Assembly (NCBI RefSeq): GCF_003943515.1
Contig: NZ_RJPT01000001.1
Location: forward strand, 458,448 to 490,754
Reading direction: 5' to 3'
Source: Streptococcus cristatus
GTDB lineage: Bacteria; Bacillota; Bacilli; Lactobacillales; Streptococcaceae
DNA length: 32,307 nt
Shown: positions 14,877 to 22,967 of the stretch, piece after piece
Position numbering within the stretch: the first letter of the stretch is position 1
Layout: every line of letters begins with the position of its first letter
Notes under the pieces: model-generated
What the model was told of the DNA's origin: nothing
What the model saw: only the letters and a program-made list of their open reading frames with translations
Databases searched by the model: none
Translations under genes and position numbers: made by a program

Positions 14877-15008
14877 ATGAAAACAAATCTCTTCAATCAT
14901 AAACAAAAAACACAAATGGCGCAAAAGATTTCTAAGGAAGAAATCGAAAAAACCAGACTGGGCTGTGCATCAAGCCAGTATTATTTCTGGTTACAATATA
15001 GTCATTAA
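14877..15008 (+). CDS. Unannotated 43-aa peptide behind a BceR-type operator
   Basis: A 43-residue open frame with a near-perfect AAAGGAGG eight bases before its ATG, about 55 bp after the -10 of operator module 2. The N-terminal 28 residues are charged and polar (MKTNLFNHKQK, then ISKEEIEKTRLG). The last 14 turn aromatic and hydrophobic (CASSQYYFWLQYSH), with one cysteine. There is no Gly-Gly leader and no signal peptide, and I recognise no family. Layout resembles a leader plus a short core, so a secreted or modified peptide is possible, but no modification enzyme is adjacent. Its promoter twin drives bceAB copy 2 downstream, which suggests that peptide and transporter respond together. Confidence 0.6.
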   Translation: MKTNLFNHKQKTQMAQKISKEEIEKTRLGCASSQYYFWLQYSH

Positions 15009-15025
15009 GAAGCAGATGCAGTGAA

Positions 15026-15211
15026 GAGGCTGGGATGAGAGTGGGACAGAAATCGGTAATTCGTTAGAATTCGATTTCGTCGTCCCACCTCCGCACAGTT
15101 GAGTAGGGCTGTAAAAGCTGATGAAATCAGCCTAGTAGAGCCCACTCAACCACTGCGTCTTGCTCGACAATCCAAAGACGATTGAGAGGCTAGGACTTTT
15201 GTCCCAGCCTC
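15026..15211. repeat. Structured intergenic element with nested hairpins
   Basis: A 186-bp stretch bounded by GAGGCTGGGA (15026) and TCCCAGCCTC (15202-15211), which can pair. Inside are three hairpins: GTGGGAC...GTCCCAC at 15041-15088 with inner GAAATCG/CGATTTC; GTTGAGT...ACTCAAC at 15098-15150 with inner CTGAT/ATCAG; and AGGCTAGGAC/GTCCCAGCCT at 15188-15210. No coding frame fits. It looks like the dispersed GGGAC-rich intergenic repeats of streptococci; whether it is a mobile repeat or a transcribed RNA cannot be told from one copy. From 15212 to 15338 I see nothing recognisable. Confidence 0.6.
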
Positions 15212-15338
15212 GTCCCACCGCCTTTTTGCTCAAATAGAACTGAAAGTTTAGGGAGGCAAACTGGGAAAGCAACCCAAATCATACAGCCCTTTCCCTTTAA
15301 TGAAAATCAGGTATTTCCATAATGGGAAGATCGCTAAG

Positions 15339-15411
15339 TGACAAAAATGTAAGATTAGCGTCCAAAATGAAAGATTAGCTTATGGAAACATATCGGGCTT
15401 TTCGGTATGAT
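15339..15411 (+). promoter_or_regulatory. BceR-type operator/promoter module, copy 3 (before bceAB copy 2)
   Basis: TGACAAAAATGTAAG (15339-15353), TGAAAGATTA (15368) and -10 TATGAT (15406-15411) have the same spacings as copy 2. The -35 position reads TGGAAA. A leader of about 125 nt without a recognisable element separates it from bceA2. Confidence 0.75.
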
Positions 15412-15543
15412 AATAGTATCGTTTTTAGTTTGCTTTCAGTAGGGGCAGTGGCTCAGGCAATAGTAGAGTAGAGCTAGCTAACAAAGTATTGAAAGATGAG
15501 CTAAATAACCATTTTACACATAAATAAAAAAAGAGGTTTAAGT

Positions 15544-16311
15544 ATGACATTATTAGACGTACAACATGTGAAAAAGATTTATAAAACTCGCTTTCAGGGC
15601 AGCCAAGTAGAGGCGTTGAAAGACATTCACTTTACGGTAGAAAAAGGTGAATACGTGGCCATCATGGGGGAATCAGGTTCTGGGAAATCCACCCTTCTCA
15701 ACATCCTAGCTATGCTGGACAAGCCGACTGAGGGTCGCGTCTTCCTCAATGGAACTGACACGGCTACCATCAAAAACAGTCAGGCTTCCAGCTTCCGCCG
15801 GGAGAAATTGGGCTTTGTCTTTCAAGATTTTAATTTGCTGGATACATTATCGGTCAAGGATAATATCCTGCTGCCGCTAGTCCTCTCTCGTCGTCCTATT
15901 ACCGAGATGATGCAAAAGTTGGTCACAACCTGCAATGAGTTAGGGATTAACAAGCTGCAAGAGAAGTTCCCTTATGAAATTTCTGGTGGTCAGAAGCAGC
16001 GGGTGGCAGTTGCCCGCGCCATTATCACCGAGCCTGAGATTTTGCTGGCAGATGAGCCAACAGGAGCCTTGGATTCCAAGTCTTCGGCTGCTCTTTTAGA
16101 TGTCTTTGACGATATCAACGACCGCGGCCAAACCATTCTCATGGTAACCCACTCGACTTCAGCGGCTAGTCGGGCCAAGCGGGTGCTCTTTATCAAGGAC
16201 GGGATTCTTTATAACCAAATCTTTCGCGGCAACAAGACCGAGCGGCAGATGTTCCAAGAGATTTCCGATACGCTGACGGTCATGGCAAGTGAGGTGGCAG
16301 CTCATGCTTAG
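15544..16311 (+). CDS. bceA: BceA-type ABC transporter ATPase, copy 2
   Basis: A 255-aa ATPase with the same motifs as the copy at 7523 (Walker A GESGSGKST, signature SGGQKQR, Walker B ILLADEPTGALD). The two proteins are identical over the first 251 residues and differ only in the last few (AAHA here). The genes differ at many synonymous positions, for example in the Walker A codons. The pattern suggests an old duplication under strong constraint, or protein-preserving gene conversion. AAGAGG precedes the ATG. It is the first gene after operator module 3 and overlaps its permease by 8 nt. Confidence 0.94.
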   Translation: MTLLDVQHVKKIYKTRFQGSQVEALKDIHFTVEKGEYVAIMGESGSGKSTLLNILAMLDKPTEGRVFLNGTDTATIKNSQASSFRREKLGFVFQDFNLLDTLSVKDNILLPLVLSRRPITEMMQKLVTTCNELGINKLQEKFPYEISGGQKQRVAVARAIITEPEILLADEPTGALDSKSSAALLDVFDDINDRGQTILMVTHSTSAASRAKRVLFIKDGILYNQIFRGNKTERQMFQEISDTLTVMASEVAAHA

Positions 16312-18292
16312 ATTAACTAGTAAGCTTGCGCTTTCTAACTTAATCAAGAATCGTAAGCTTTATTATCCTTTCGCACTGGCGACCTGTCTGGCTATCGCCA
16401 TCTCCTATATCTTTTTCTCCCTGACTTTTAATCCCAATTTAGTAAAAATGACCGGTGCAAGTGCTGTTTCTATGGTGCTATCTTTTGGGATGGTGATTGT
16501 CAGCATCACGACTAGCATTATCGTCTTTTATGCTAATAGCTTTGTTTTCAAGAATCGCTCCAAAGAGCTGGGGCTTTACAGTGTGCTAGGGCTCAATAAA
16601 TCCCACCTCTTTGTCATGGTGGTGATCGAATTACTGGTATTTGGTCTGGTCACCCTTATCCTTGGACTAGGGATTGGACTCTTGTTTGACCAGCTGATCT
16701 ATGCTCTTTTGCTGAAAATCATGGCGATGAAGGTCGTCTTGGCATCAACTTTTCAGCCTGCTGTCGTTATCGTGGTTGCTATTTTCTATGCCTTTGTCTT
16801 TTTCTGCTTGATGATTAGCAATGGTTTGCGCCTGAGAAAGCTTGATGCATTGCAATTGGTCAAAGAAAAGAATAGCGGAGAAAAGAAAAGTCGCTTTTTA
16901 TTCCTGCAGACACTACTTGGGCTTGCAGCCTTGGCTTATGGTTACTTTCTTGCACTAGGAGTGACCAATCCTCTATCAGCAATTTTTACATTCTTTGTCG
17001 CGGTACTTTTTGTGATTCTGGGAACCTACCTGCTCTTTAATGCTGGAATTACAGTCTTTCTGCAATTTTTGAAAAAGAGGAAGTCTTATTATTACCAACC
17101 CAATAATATGATTTCCGTTTCCAACCTAATTTTCCGCATGAAGAAAAATGCGGTGGGTCTGGCAACAATTGCTATCCTATCAACCATGGTCTTGGTGACC
17201 TTATCTGGCGGAGCTAATATCTATGCCGGTGGTGACTACATGCAGAAAGCTATGTTTCCTCATGATTTTAGCATTCAAGGAAAAGGAACCACAGGTGAGC
17301 AGATGGACCAAGTGCTGACAGAGTTTGTGAATGAGCAGCAGTTACCAGTTACAAAGAAAGGTGTCTATCCATACTATACGATGGGAGTGACAAGCCGTGC
17401 TGGCAACCAGCTCGATATCAACGTTGCCGCTCAAAAATTTGTCACACCAAAAACGTATATTTTGGCTATTTCAGAAGCAGATTATCAGAATATGACAGGG
17501 AAAACTCTGAATCTTGGGGATGACGAGGTGGCACTCTACCAGCAAGGAGTGAAACTGGATCCCAAGCAAGACTTGCAGTTGGCTGGTCAGACCTTTAAAA
17601 TCAAGGAAGAACTCAAAGAAGACTTTATCTTTGGCAATTTGCCAGACCAGATGAACATGATCGTCCCAGAGAAAATCTACATGGTTCTTAAAAACCCTGA
17701 CCAAATCTTCTCTGCAATGACGGATAAATATGCTGTAAACCTTAATTATTATGGCTGGCTTGATACAAAGTTGTCAACGGAAGAACAGCGCAATCTGAGG
17801 GATGCTTACCAAGAAAAATTGCAGCAGTTTAATCAGACCTTGCCTGAAAATCAGGCGGTCTATGGTTCGGTAACAGCTTTTGATAAGCAAGAAATCAAAG
17901 GCATGCTGGGTGGCATGTTCTTCATCGGCATCTTCCTGTCAATCGTCTTTATGCTGGGAACCATCCTCATCATCTACTACAAGCAGATTTCAGAAGGGTA
18001 CGAGGATCGGGATCGCTTTGTGATTCTACAAAAGGTCGGTCTGGATGAGAAACAAATCAGACAAACCATTCGGAAACAGATCTTGATTGTTTTCTTCCTG
18101 CCGCTGGCCTTTGCCTTTATCCATCTGACCTTTGCCTATCATATGCTGAGCTTGATCTTGTCTGCTCTTGGTGTTCTTAACTCAGCTCTCATGCTGGCTG
18201 TGACACTGGGTGTCTGTGCGGTCTTCTTTATCAGCTATGTCATCGTCTTCATGATTACTTCCCGCAGTTATCGTACGATTGTTTCTATGTAA
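16304..18292 (+). CDS. bceB: BceB-type ABC transporter permease, copy 2
   Basis: A 662-aa permease with the ten-segment BceB layout. It is close to copy 1 in the membrane and cytoplasmic regions (TSKLALSNLIKNRKLYYPFA; YYKQISEGYEDRDRFVILQ) but strongly different in the extracellular domain between TM7 (about 285-305) and TM8 (about 530-550). That domain determines peptide recognition in this family, so the two transporters probably handle different peptides while sharing one ATPase sequence. ATG 16304 (MLRLTSKLALSN) was chosen over an in-frame GTG at 16289 to match copy 1. Terminator overlaps the stop. Confidence 0.92.
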   Translation: MLRLTSKLALSNLIKNRKLYYPFALATCLAIAISYIFFSLTFNPNLVKMTGASAVSMVLSFGMVIVSITTSIIVFYANSFVFKNRSKELGLYSVLGLNKSHLFVMVVIELLVFGLVTLILGLGIGLLFDQLIYALLLKIMAMKVVLASTFQPAVVIVVAIFYAFVFFCLMISNGLRLRKLDALQLVKEKNSGEKKSRFLFLQTLLGLAALAYGYFLALGVTNPLSAIFTFFVAVLFVILGTYLLFNAGITVFLQFLKKRKSYYYQPNNMISVSNLIFRMKKNAVGLATIAILSTMVLVTLSGGANIYAGGDYMQKAMFPHDFSIQGKGTTGEQMDQVLTEFVNEQQLPVTKKGVYPYYTMGVTSRAGNQLDINVAAQKFVTPKTYILAISEADYQNMTGKTLNLGDDEVALYQQGVKLDPKQDLQLAGQTFKIKEELKEDFIFGNLPDQMNMIVPEKIYMVLKNPDQIFSAMTDKYAVNLNYYGWLDTKLSTEEQRNLRDAYQEKLQQFNQTLPENQAVYGSVTAFDKQEIKGMLGGMFFIGIFLSIVFMLGTILIIYYKQISEGYEDRDRFVILQKVGLDEKQIRQTIRKQILIVFFLPLAFAFIHLTFAYHMLSLILSALGVLNSALMLAVTLGVCAVFFISYVIVFMITSRSYRTIVSM

Positions 18293-18321
18293 GAAGTTGG
18301 GTTTTCCCAGCTTCTTATTTT
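18290..18321 (+). terminator. Intrinsic terminator of bceAB copy 2
   Basis: The stem TAAGAAGTTGGG/CCCAGCTTCTTA (one mismatch) with loop TTTT is followed by TTTTGCTTTTC. It includes the stop codon. Confidence 0.85.
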
Positions 18322-18364
18322 GCTTTTCTTTACCCGATGAAAAAGGGGCAGATAAAAAGAGACT

Positions 18365-18393
18365 TTGGTAAATCCAACAATCTATGATATAAT
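18365..18393 (+). promoter_or_regulatory. Promoter of the amino-acid permease
   Basis: TTGGTA (18365-18370), a 17-bp spacer and TATAAT (18388-18393), the latter extended (TGATATAAT). Confidence 0.8.
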
Positions 18394-18423
18394 AAACCAT
18401 CTATGCTTTGGAGGGAGATTGCT

Positions 18424-19824
18424 ATGAATATTTTTCGAAAAAAAGATGCTAGTAAAAACCGGACGGGAATGCGTCGGCATCTGAAGCTGGTGGATTTGAT
18501 TCTTTTGGGAATCGGTGCCATGGTCGGTACAGGGATTTTCACGGTTACAGGAATTGGGGCGGCGACTTATGCAGGCCCAGCTCTGATTGTGTCGATCGTG
18601 ATTTCTGCCCTATGTGTCAGCATCTCTGCCCTTTTTTATGCGGAGTTTGCATCTCGAGTTCCGGCTAATGGCGGAGCTTACAGCTATATTTATGCTGTTT
18701 TAGGGGAATTTCCGGCTTGGCTGGCTGGTTGGCTGACCATCATGGAATTTATGACAGCTATATCAGGTGTAGCTTCTGGCTGGGGTTCTTATTTGAAAGG
18801 GCTTTTGAGCGGCTTTCATATCCAGCTACCGACAGCCTTGAATGGCACATTCAATCCAAAAGCAGGGACTTATGTGGATTTGTTGCCTATTCTGGTTTTG
18901 GTCTTTGTGACAGGCGTGGTACTTCTGAATTCAAAAGCAGCCCTGCGCTTTAATTCAGCCTTGGTCGTCCTCAAATTCTCAGCCTTGGCTCTCTTTATTC
19001 TCGTTGGGCTTTTCCATCTTCGACCTGAGAATTGGTCCAATTTTGCTCCTTTCGGTTTTGGTCAGATCTATGGCGGTCAGACGGGGATTATGGCTGGAGC
19101 TTCTCTGATGTTCTTTGCTTTTCTGGGCTTTGAGTCGATTTCTATGTCCGTGGATGAGATCAAAGAGCCTCAAAAAAATGTGCCACGCGGCATTGTCCTT
19201 TCCCTTGGGATTGTGACCATCCTCTATATCTTAGTAACCTTGGTCTTGACAGGCTTGGTACACTATACCAAGCTAAATGTTCCAGATGCAGTAGCCTTCT
19301 CCCTTCGCAGTATTGGACTAGATTGGGCTGCCAATTATGTTTCTATCGTAGCGATTTTGACCCTGATTACCGTCTGCATCTCCATGACCTATGCCTTGTC
19401 TCGGATGATTTACAGTATAGCGCGTGACGGACTTTTACCGCGGTCTTTCAAGGAATTAACTGCTACTAGTCGCGTGCCTCAAAATGCTACTATCTTAGTG
19501 GGGATTGCCTCAGCTATTTGTGCGGGTATCTTTCCTCTTGCTAGCATCGCCTCTTTCCTCAATATCTGTACATTGACCTATCTGATTATGCTGGCCTTTG
19601 CCATTTTGAAGTTGCGGAAGGAAAAGGGGCAGCCCAAGGCAGGAGAGTTTAAAACTCCGCTAGTGCCTCTAACTCCGATTTTATCTATTATCATCTGCCT
19701 TTCCTTTATGACTCAGTACACTTTGGACACTTGGTTGGCCTTTGGCATCGCTCTACTTTTAGGAATTTTGATTTACTTTGGCTATGGTTACCGCCATTCG
19801 GAAATAGAAGTGAAAGAAAGATAA
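18424..19824 (+). CDS. APC-family amino-acid permease (cationic amino-acid transporter type)
   Basis: A 466-aa permease with 12 predicted membrane helices. TM1 carries the APC substrate-site motif IGAMVGTGIF and TM6 reads FFAFLGFESISMSVDE, both typical of YfnA/CAT-type transporters that take up amino acids with protons. Substrate is not determined; cationic or branched-chain amino acids are the usual ones. I chose ATG 18424 (MNIFRKKDASKN) because GGAGGGAG lies at good spacing; the open frame begins seven codons earlier at 18403 inside the ribosome-binding region. Its terminator has been split by an IS insertion. Confidence 0.88.
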   Translation: MNIFRKKDASKNRTGMRRHLKLVDLILLGIGAMVGTGIFTVTGIGAATYAGPALIVSIVISALCVSISALFYAEFASRVPANGGAYSYIYAVLGEFPAWLAGWLTIMEFMTAISGVASGWGSYLKGLLSGFHIQLPTALNGTFNPKAGTYVDLLPILVLVFVTGVVLLNSKAALRFNSALVVLKFSALALFILVGLFHLRPENWSNFAPFGFGQIYGGQTGIMAGASLMFFAFLGFESISMSVDEIKEPQKNVPRGIVLSLGIVTILYILVTLVLTGLVHYTKLNVPDAVAFSLRSIGLDWAANYVSIVAILTLITVCISMTYALSRMIYSIARDGLLPRSFKELTATSRVPQNATILVGIASAICAGIFPLASIASFLNICTLTYLIMLAFAILKLRKEKGQPKAGEFKTPLVPLTPILSIIICLSFMTQYTLDTWLAFGIALLLGILIYFGYGYRHSEIEVKER

Positions 19825-19828
19825 TGCA

Positions 19829-19850
19829 AGAAACTCTGTGAAGAGTTTCT
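19829..19850 (+). repeat. Left target-site duplication of the IS (copy of the permease terminator hairpin)
   Basis: A 22-bp perfect hairpin sequence, arms AGAAACTCT and AGAGTTTCT around GTGA, is repeated exactly at 21399-21420. The two copies flank the IS, so they are its target duplication. This left copy has lost the T run that the right copy keeps. Confidence 0.85.
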
Positions 19851-19859
19851 CAGAACGTA

Positions 19860-19890
19860 GACAAACGTCATTTTTGGCGTTTGTCTTTTT
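19860..19890 (+). terminator. Terminator inside the left end of the IS
   Basis: The stem GACAAACGTC/GGCGTTTGTC (10 bp, one T-G) with loop ATTTTT is followed by TTTTT. It would stop readthrough from the permease side and substitute for the split terminator. Confidence 0.8.
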
Positions 19891-19915
19891 GTATTTTCAA
19901 AAATATTTTGTCTCA

Positions 19916-21301
19916 TCATCTGCTATTCCATCCCAAAATCGGATTTAGAACAAAATAAAAAGGCTTGCCCACCCTCATTTTTACTAGTTTTTTGAGATTC
20001 AAACACGCCAAAGTAAGCCCAATCTTATCTTCTATCTTGGACTTGCCTTTCTCTCTTGTATAACGGAGATTGTGGTATTCTTTGGCTGTCCCAAAGAGCC
20101 GCTCAATAGTTTCTTTGCGTTTCTTATAGAGCTCCTTCATCCCTTTTTGGTGGCGAATCTCTTCACAAAATTCAAGCGCGTCCTTTCATACATGTCTTGT
20201 GATGACTTTCTGTTGATTCTGGCTTCGAGTACAAACGGATAATAGGGGACAGGCGACACATACTGTTGGATCACTCTTATACTCACGATAGCCTGCTCGG
20301 GTCGTCGTGCAATAGGTAAACACTTGGTTCTCTGGACAAAGGTAACAGTCATAATAGGAATCGTAAACAAAATCACTGGGTCTTAAGTTCCCCCTTACTC
20401 CCTTGGGGCGGGTATAAGGGAAGACAGGGATAATGTTTCGCTTTAATAAATAATGGGCAATAGCTGGGGTCTTATAGCCAGAGTCCGCAATAATGTAGCG
20501 TGGGGAGAAAGCTTCTAACTTTGAAAAAAGGGTAGGAAAAGCCTGACTATCATGAACATTTCCTGCCTCAACCGTATAAGCCAAGGCCCAACCATGCTTA
20601 TCACAAGCTACTTGGGCAGAATAGGCAAATACCTCCTTGTGTTCACCCTTGTGGAACCAACCACTCTCAGGATCTGTCCTTGATATTTTCTTTTCTTTAG
20701 CCTCGCTTTCTTTTGCGGGCTTTAAGGACTTTTTTTCGTGTTTTCTCCTATCTAAATCAATCTCAACTTCCAACTGCTCACTCATAAATTTAGCTTGTTG
20801 GGCAACCATTTACTTATGATACTTCTGACTGTTAGCTGCCGCTTTGATATGGGTACCATCCACAAATATTTCAGAAGGATTAATCAAACCAGCACATAAA
20901 GCTTGATGGAGTACTTGTGAAAATATCTCAGTAATCAGTGCTTTATCTTGAAAACGACGACTGTAATTCTTTCCATATGTAGTAAAATGAGGCACCTTGT
21001 CATCCAAGCTTAGTCCAAGAAACCAACGATAAGCTACGTTTACTTCAATGTCTTTAATGGTCTGGCGCATGGAACGAATACCATAAAAACATTGAAGCAA
21101 AGGGATTTTGACCAACATGACGGGATCTAGACTAGGACGACCCTGATCGGGGCTATACGTTTCTTCAACCAAGTCATAGATAAAGTCGAAATCAACCTCT
21201 GCTTCCAATTGGCGAAGAAAGTGATCTTCTGGGACCAATTCGTCTATCGTATGGAAGCCGTATTGGCAACGATTATAATCTGTTTTTTCTTTGTGAAACA
21301 T
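19916..21301 (-). pseudogene. IS1182-family transposase with two in-frame stop codons
   Basis: Read through, the frame gives about 461 aa from ATG 21301 (MFHKEKTDYNRCQYGFH; GAGGTG upstream). The DDE residues are visible: FVDGTHIKAAAN, IIADSGYKT, and KKRKETIERLFGTAKE. TAA at 20810-20812 interrupts between KYHK and MVAQQAKF, most simply a CAA change. TGA at 20186-20188 interrupts between ITRHV and KDALEFCEE, where TGG (Trp) is expected. All three pieces are in the same frame, so there is no frameshift. Transposition would need a helper in trans. Confidence 0.88.
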
Positions 21302-21398
21302 AGCGAGCACCTCACAACCCTTCTTACCTCTATTATACGACTTCACACAAATAAAATCCCTTAGAAACTTATGTTCTAAGGACTTTGTCTTCAATCTG

Positions 21399-21426
21399 AG
21401 AAACTCTGTGAAGAGTTTCTTTTTTG
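21399..21426 (+). terminator. Right target duplication; original permease terminator with T run
   Basis: The 22-bp hairpin (arms AGAAACTCT/AGAGTTTCT, loop GTGA) is followed by TTTTTT. This is the intact form of the terminator the IS entered and still insulates the toxin operon. Confidence 0.85.
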
Positions 21427-21534
21427 AATATGATCCGAATCTGCTATGAGGATATAAGAGCAGTAATATGATAATTTTGCAATTTCTTCTCTGTCAATAT
21501 TCATCTATATTTTCTAGAAATCAGTAATAAAATA

Positions 21535-21543
21535 TGGTAGAAT
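21535..21543 (+). promoter_or_regulatory. Possible promoter of the LXG operon
   Basis: An extended -10-like TGGTAGAAT lies about 45 bp before the first gene. No convincing -35 is seen. The rest of 21427-21577 is AT-rich without a recognisable element. Confidence 0.35.
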
Positions 21544-21589
21544 GTGGATAGTGACAATGATATAAAAACGGAAGGAATTGTCAGATTTT

Positions 21590-22015
21590 ATGAAGTCAAA
21601 TCCTCAACTAGCCAATTTTTATATGGAAAAATATCAGACAAGTATAAAGAAAGGCAACAATCTGCAAGCTCAACGTCAAGAGCTACTTGCTAAGATTGAG
21701 CGCTTAGAGCAGGCAAATCGTGAGTTAGACCAACAAATTGAAAATATCAATTCACTACTGAGCAATGATTTTTCTCGACTGGAGAAGGTAGATGGGTCTC
21801 GTTTTAGAGGAAGTGTAAAGGGTAGATTTTTAGAGAAATGCACCCATGCTAAACAAAATCTAATGACCTACCAGTCTAAACAAACTTCAAATAAAGGTGA
21901 GATTAGTAGTAAAATTAAGGAACTTCAAGATGAAGCAGATAGTTTACTAAGAAAGAGTTCGATGGCATTTACAGAAGCAGATAGTTACTACTCCATAGCT
22001 CTCAGCTATTCGTAG
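21590..22015 (+). CDS. Lap2-like (DUF3958-type) helical partner of the LXG toxin
   Basis: A 141-aa, almost wholly helical protein with heptad-like coiled coil (about 15-60: QELLAKIERLEQANRELDQQ) and a second helix near 90-125. Position, length and helical character fit the DUF3958-type Lap2 proteins that bind an LXG toxin N-terminus and guide it to the T7SS; the family call rests largely on context. Start is uncertain: ATG 21590 is used here, but a TTG at 21578 is in frame, and the only purine-rich box (GGAAGGAA) is too far from one and too close to the other. It opens an operon of tightly packed genes. Confidence 0.7.
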   Translation: MKSNPQLANFYMEKYQTSIKKGNNLQAQRQELLAKIERLEQANRELDQQIENINSLLSNDFSRLEKVDGSRFRGSVKGRFLEKCTHAKQNLMTYQSKQTSNKGEISSKIKELQDEADSLLRKSSMAFTEADSYYSIALSYS

Positions 22016-22026
22016 GAGGAAATTAA

Positions 22027-22311
22027 ATGTCAGAAACAAAAGTTGATTTGTCAGTATGGGAAAGTACTACTAAATCTGCTGAAACTTATGTATCCTCTAT
22101 TTTTGATATGACTCCGCTGGAATTTAACAACTCAGACTTAACCCCTTTTGTGAATTTTAATGACTATATTACGCTATTAAACAGTTCATTAAGTAGTTTG
22201 CGGACTTTTACCAGTACGGATGTGGTAAATATGAACCGTGCAGCACAGAATAAAGTTGCTGATGATCATACGGAAGCATCCAATATTCAAAGTTCGAGGG
22301 GGAAGAAATGA
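22027..22311 (+). CDS. Lap1-like (DUF3130/TIGR04197-type) helical partner of the LXG toxin
   Basis: A 94-aa protein with the WXG100-like size and two-helix build of DUF3130 proteins; a conserved-looking FxNFNDY segment lies in the middle. In known LXG operons such Lap1 proteins form a ternary complex with Lap2 and the toxin that presents the export signal. GGAGG precedes the ATG by about 7 bases. The stop overlaps the next start (ATGA). Confidence 0.75.
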   Translation: MSETKVDLSVWESTTKSAETYVSSIFDMTPLEFNNSDLTPFVNFNDYITLLNSSLSSLRTFTSTDVVNMNRAAQNKVADDHTEASNIQSSRGKK

Positions 22312-22967
22312 ACGAATTGCAGTTGTATATATTCGAGCAGGGATTAGAGGAGATGAGTCTGTGTGAAGCAGAACACCAACATTTACGCACGATTGGCATG
22401 ACCTTAGCGGGTCATCCCAAAGTGTTGCGCTCCTGCTATATTGCTTTTCTGAAAGGAGAGTCCAAATGCAGGTACAAGCCATTTATTGGGGCTCCGCTTC
22501 TATTCAGTTTTCATTATCATCAGGAAGAAGTTGAGATTGAGCGGATTGAGACCGCCTATCGTGTATCCTTTTCTGTGTTTATTCGCTTTTTTGCTTTAGT
22601 TGATTTGGCCTTCAGTAAGATCTACCCATTGGGAACGATTGTGGAGCTGGATAAGGAGCTGCTTCCGACCGAGTTGGTTGAGCAGTTTGCTTCGGAGGAG
22701 ATGGATTTTTATGCAGTTCTATCTGGTCGTCGACTGCAATTGGATTCTCAGTCATACATTGATTACGCAGGACATGTCTATCCTTACGGTATGCGTTTTG
22801 ATACATTGCCTCTCTACATCAGTAATCTCTTTATCAAGCGGGTGATTTCCGAAGGTTACAGTGATGCAAAAGACAGCCAGCATTGCGATAAGGAGTTGAG
22901 AGAGTTCTATTTCAAGGGATCTGTCTACTCTACCATTTATGATGTGGAGGTTGCCAATGAAGATTGA
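22308..22967 (+). CDS. DUF4176-like T7SS accessory protein
   Basis: A 219-aa protein without membrane segments. The C-terminal half (about 105-195) resembles DUF4176, a domain common in Gram-positive T7SS effector operons: YPLGTIVELD, then a strand with the Gly-Arg of AVLSGRRLQL, then YIDYAGHVYPYG and ISEGYSDAKD. The N-terminal half is unassigned. DUF4176 proteins are thought to assist effector export or loading; the mechanism is not settled. It overlaps the LXG toxin by 11 nt, so it is probably made with it. Confidence 0.7.
   Translation: MNELQLYIFEQGLEEMSLCEAEHQHLRTIGMTLAGHPKVLRSCYIAFLKGESKCRYKPFIGAPLLFSFHYHQEEVEIERIETAYRVSFSVFIRFFALVDLAFSKIYPLGTIVELDKELLPTELVEQFASEEMDFYAVLSGRRLQLDSQSYIDYAGHVYPYGMRFDTLPLYISNLFIKRVISEGYSDAKDSQHCDKELREFYFKGSVYSTIYDVEVANED

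Larger units (their letters stand above)
19851..21398 (-). mobile_element. IS1182-family insertion sequence, 1548 bp, transposase inactivated
   Basis: The boundaries are set by the 22-bp flanking duplication. The element's ends are inverted repeats: left CAGAACGTAGACAAA, right (reverse complement) CAGATTGAAGACAAA, 12 of 15 identical. It encodes one transposase on the minus strand, interrupted by two stops. The left end carries its own plus-strand terminator at 19860-19890. It is inserted within the hairpin of the permease terminator. Confidence 0.85.

Noticed and set aside
15026..15211. CRISPR-like array or riboswitch
   Set aside because: The repeats are inverted and nested, not direct with regular spacers, and the arrangement matches no riboswitch class I know.
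19860..19890. Attenuator for the transposase
   Set aside because: The T run follows the hairpin only on the plus strand, opposite to transposase transcription.
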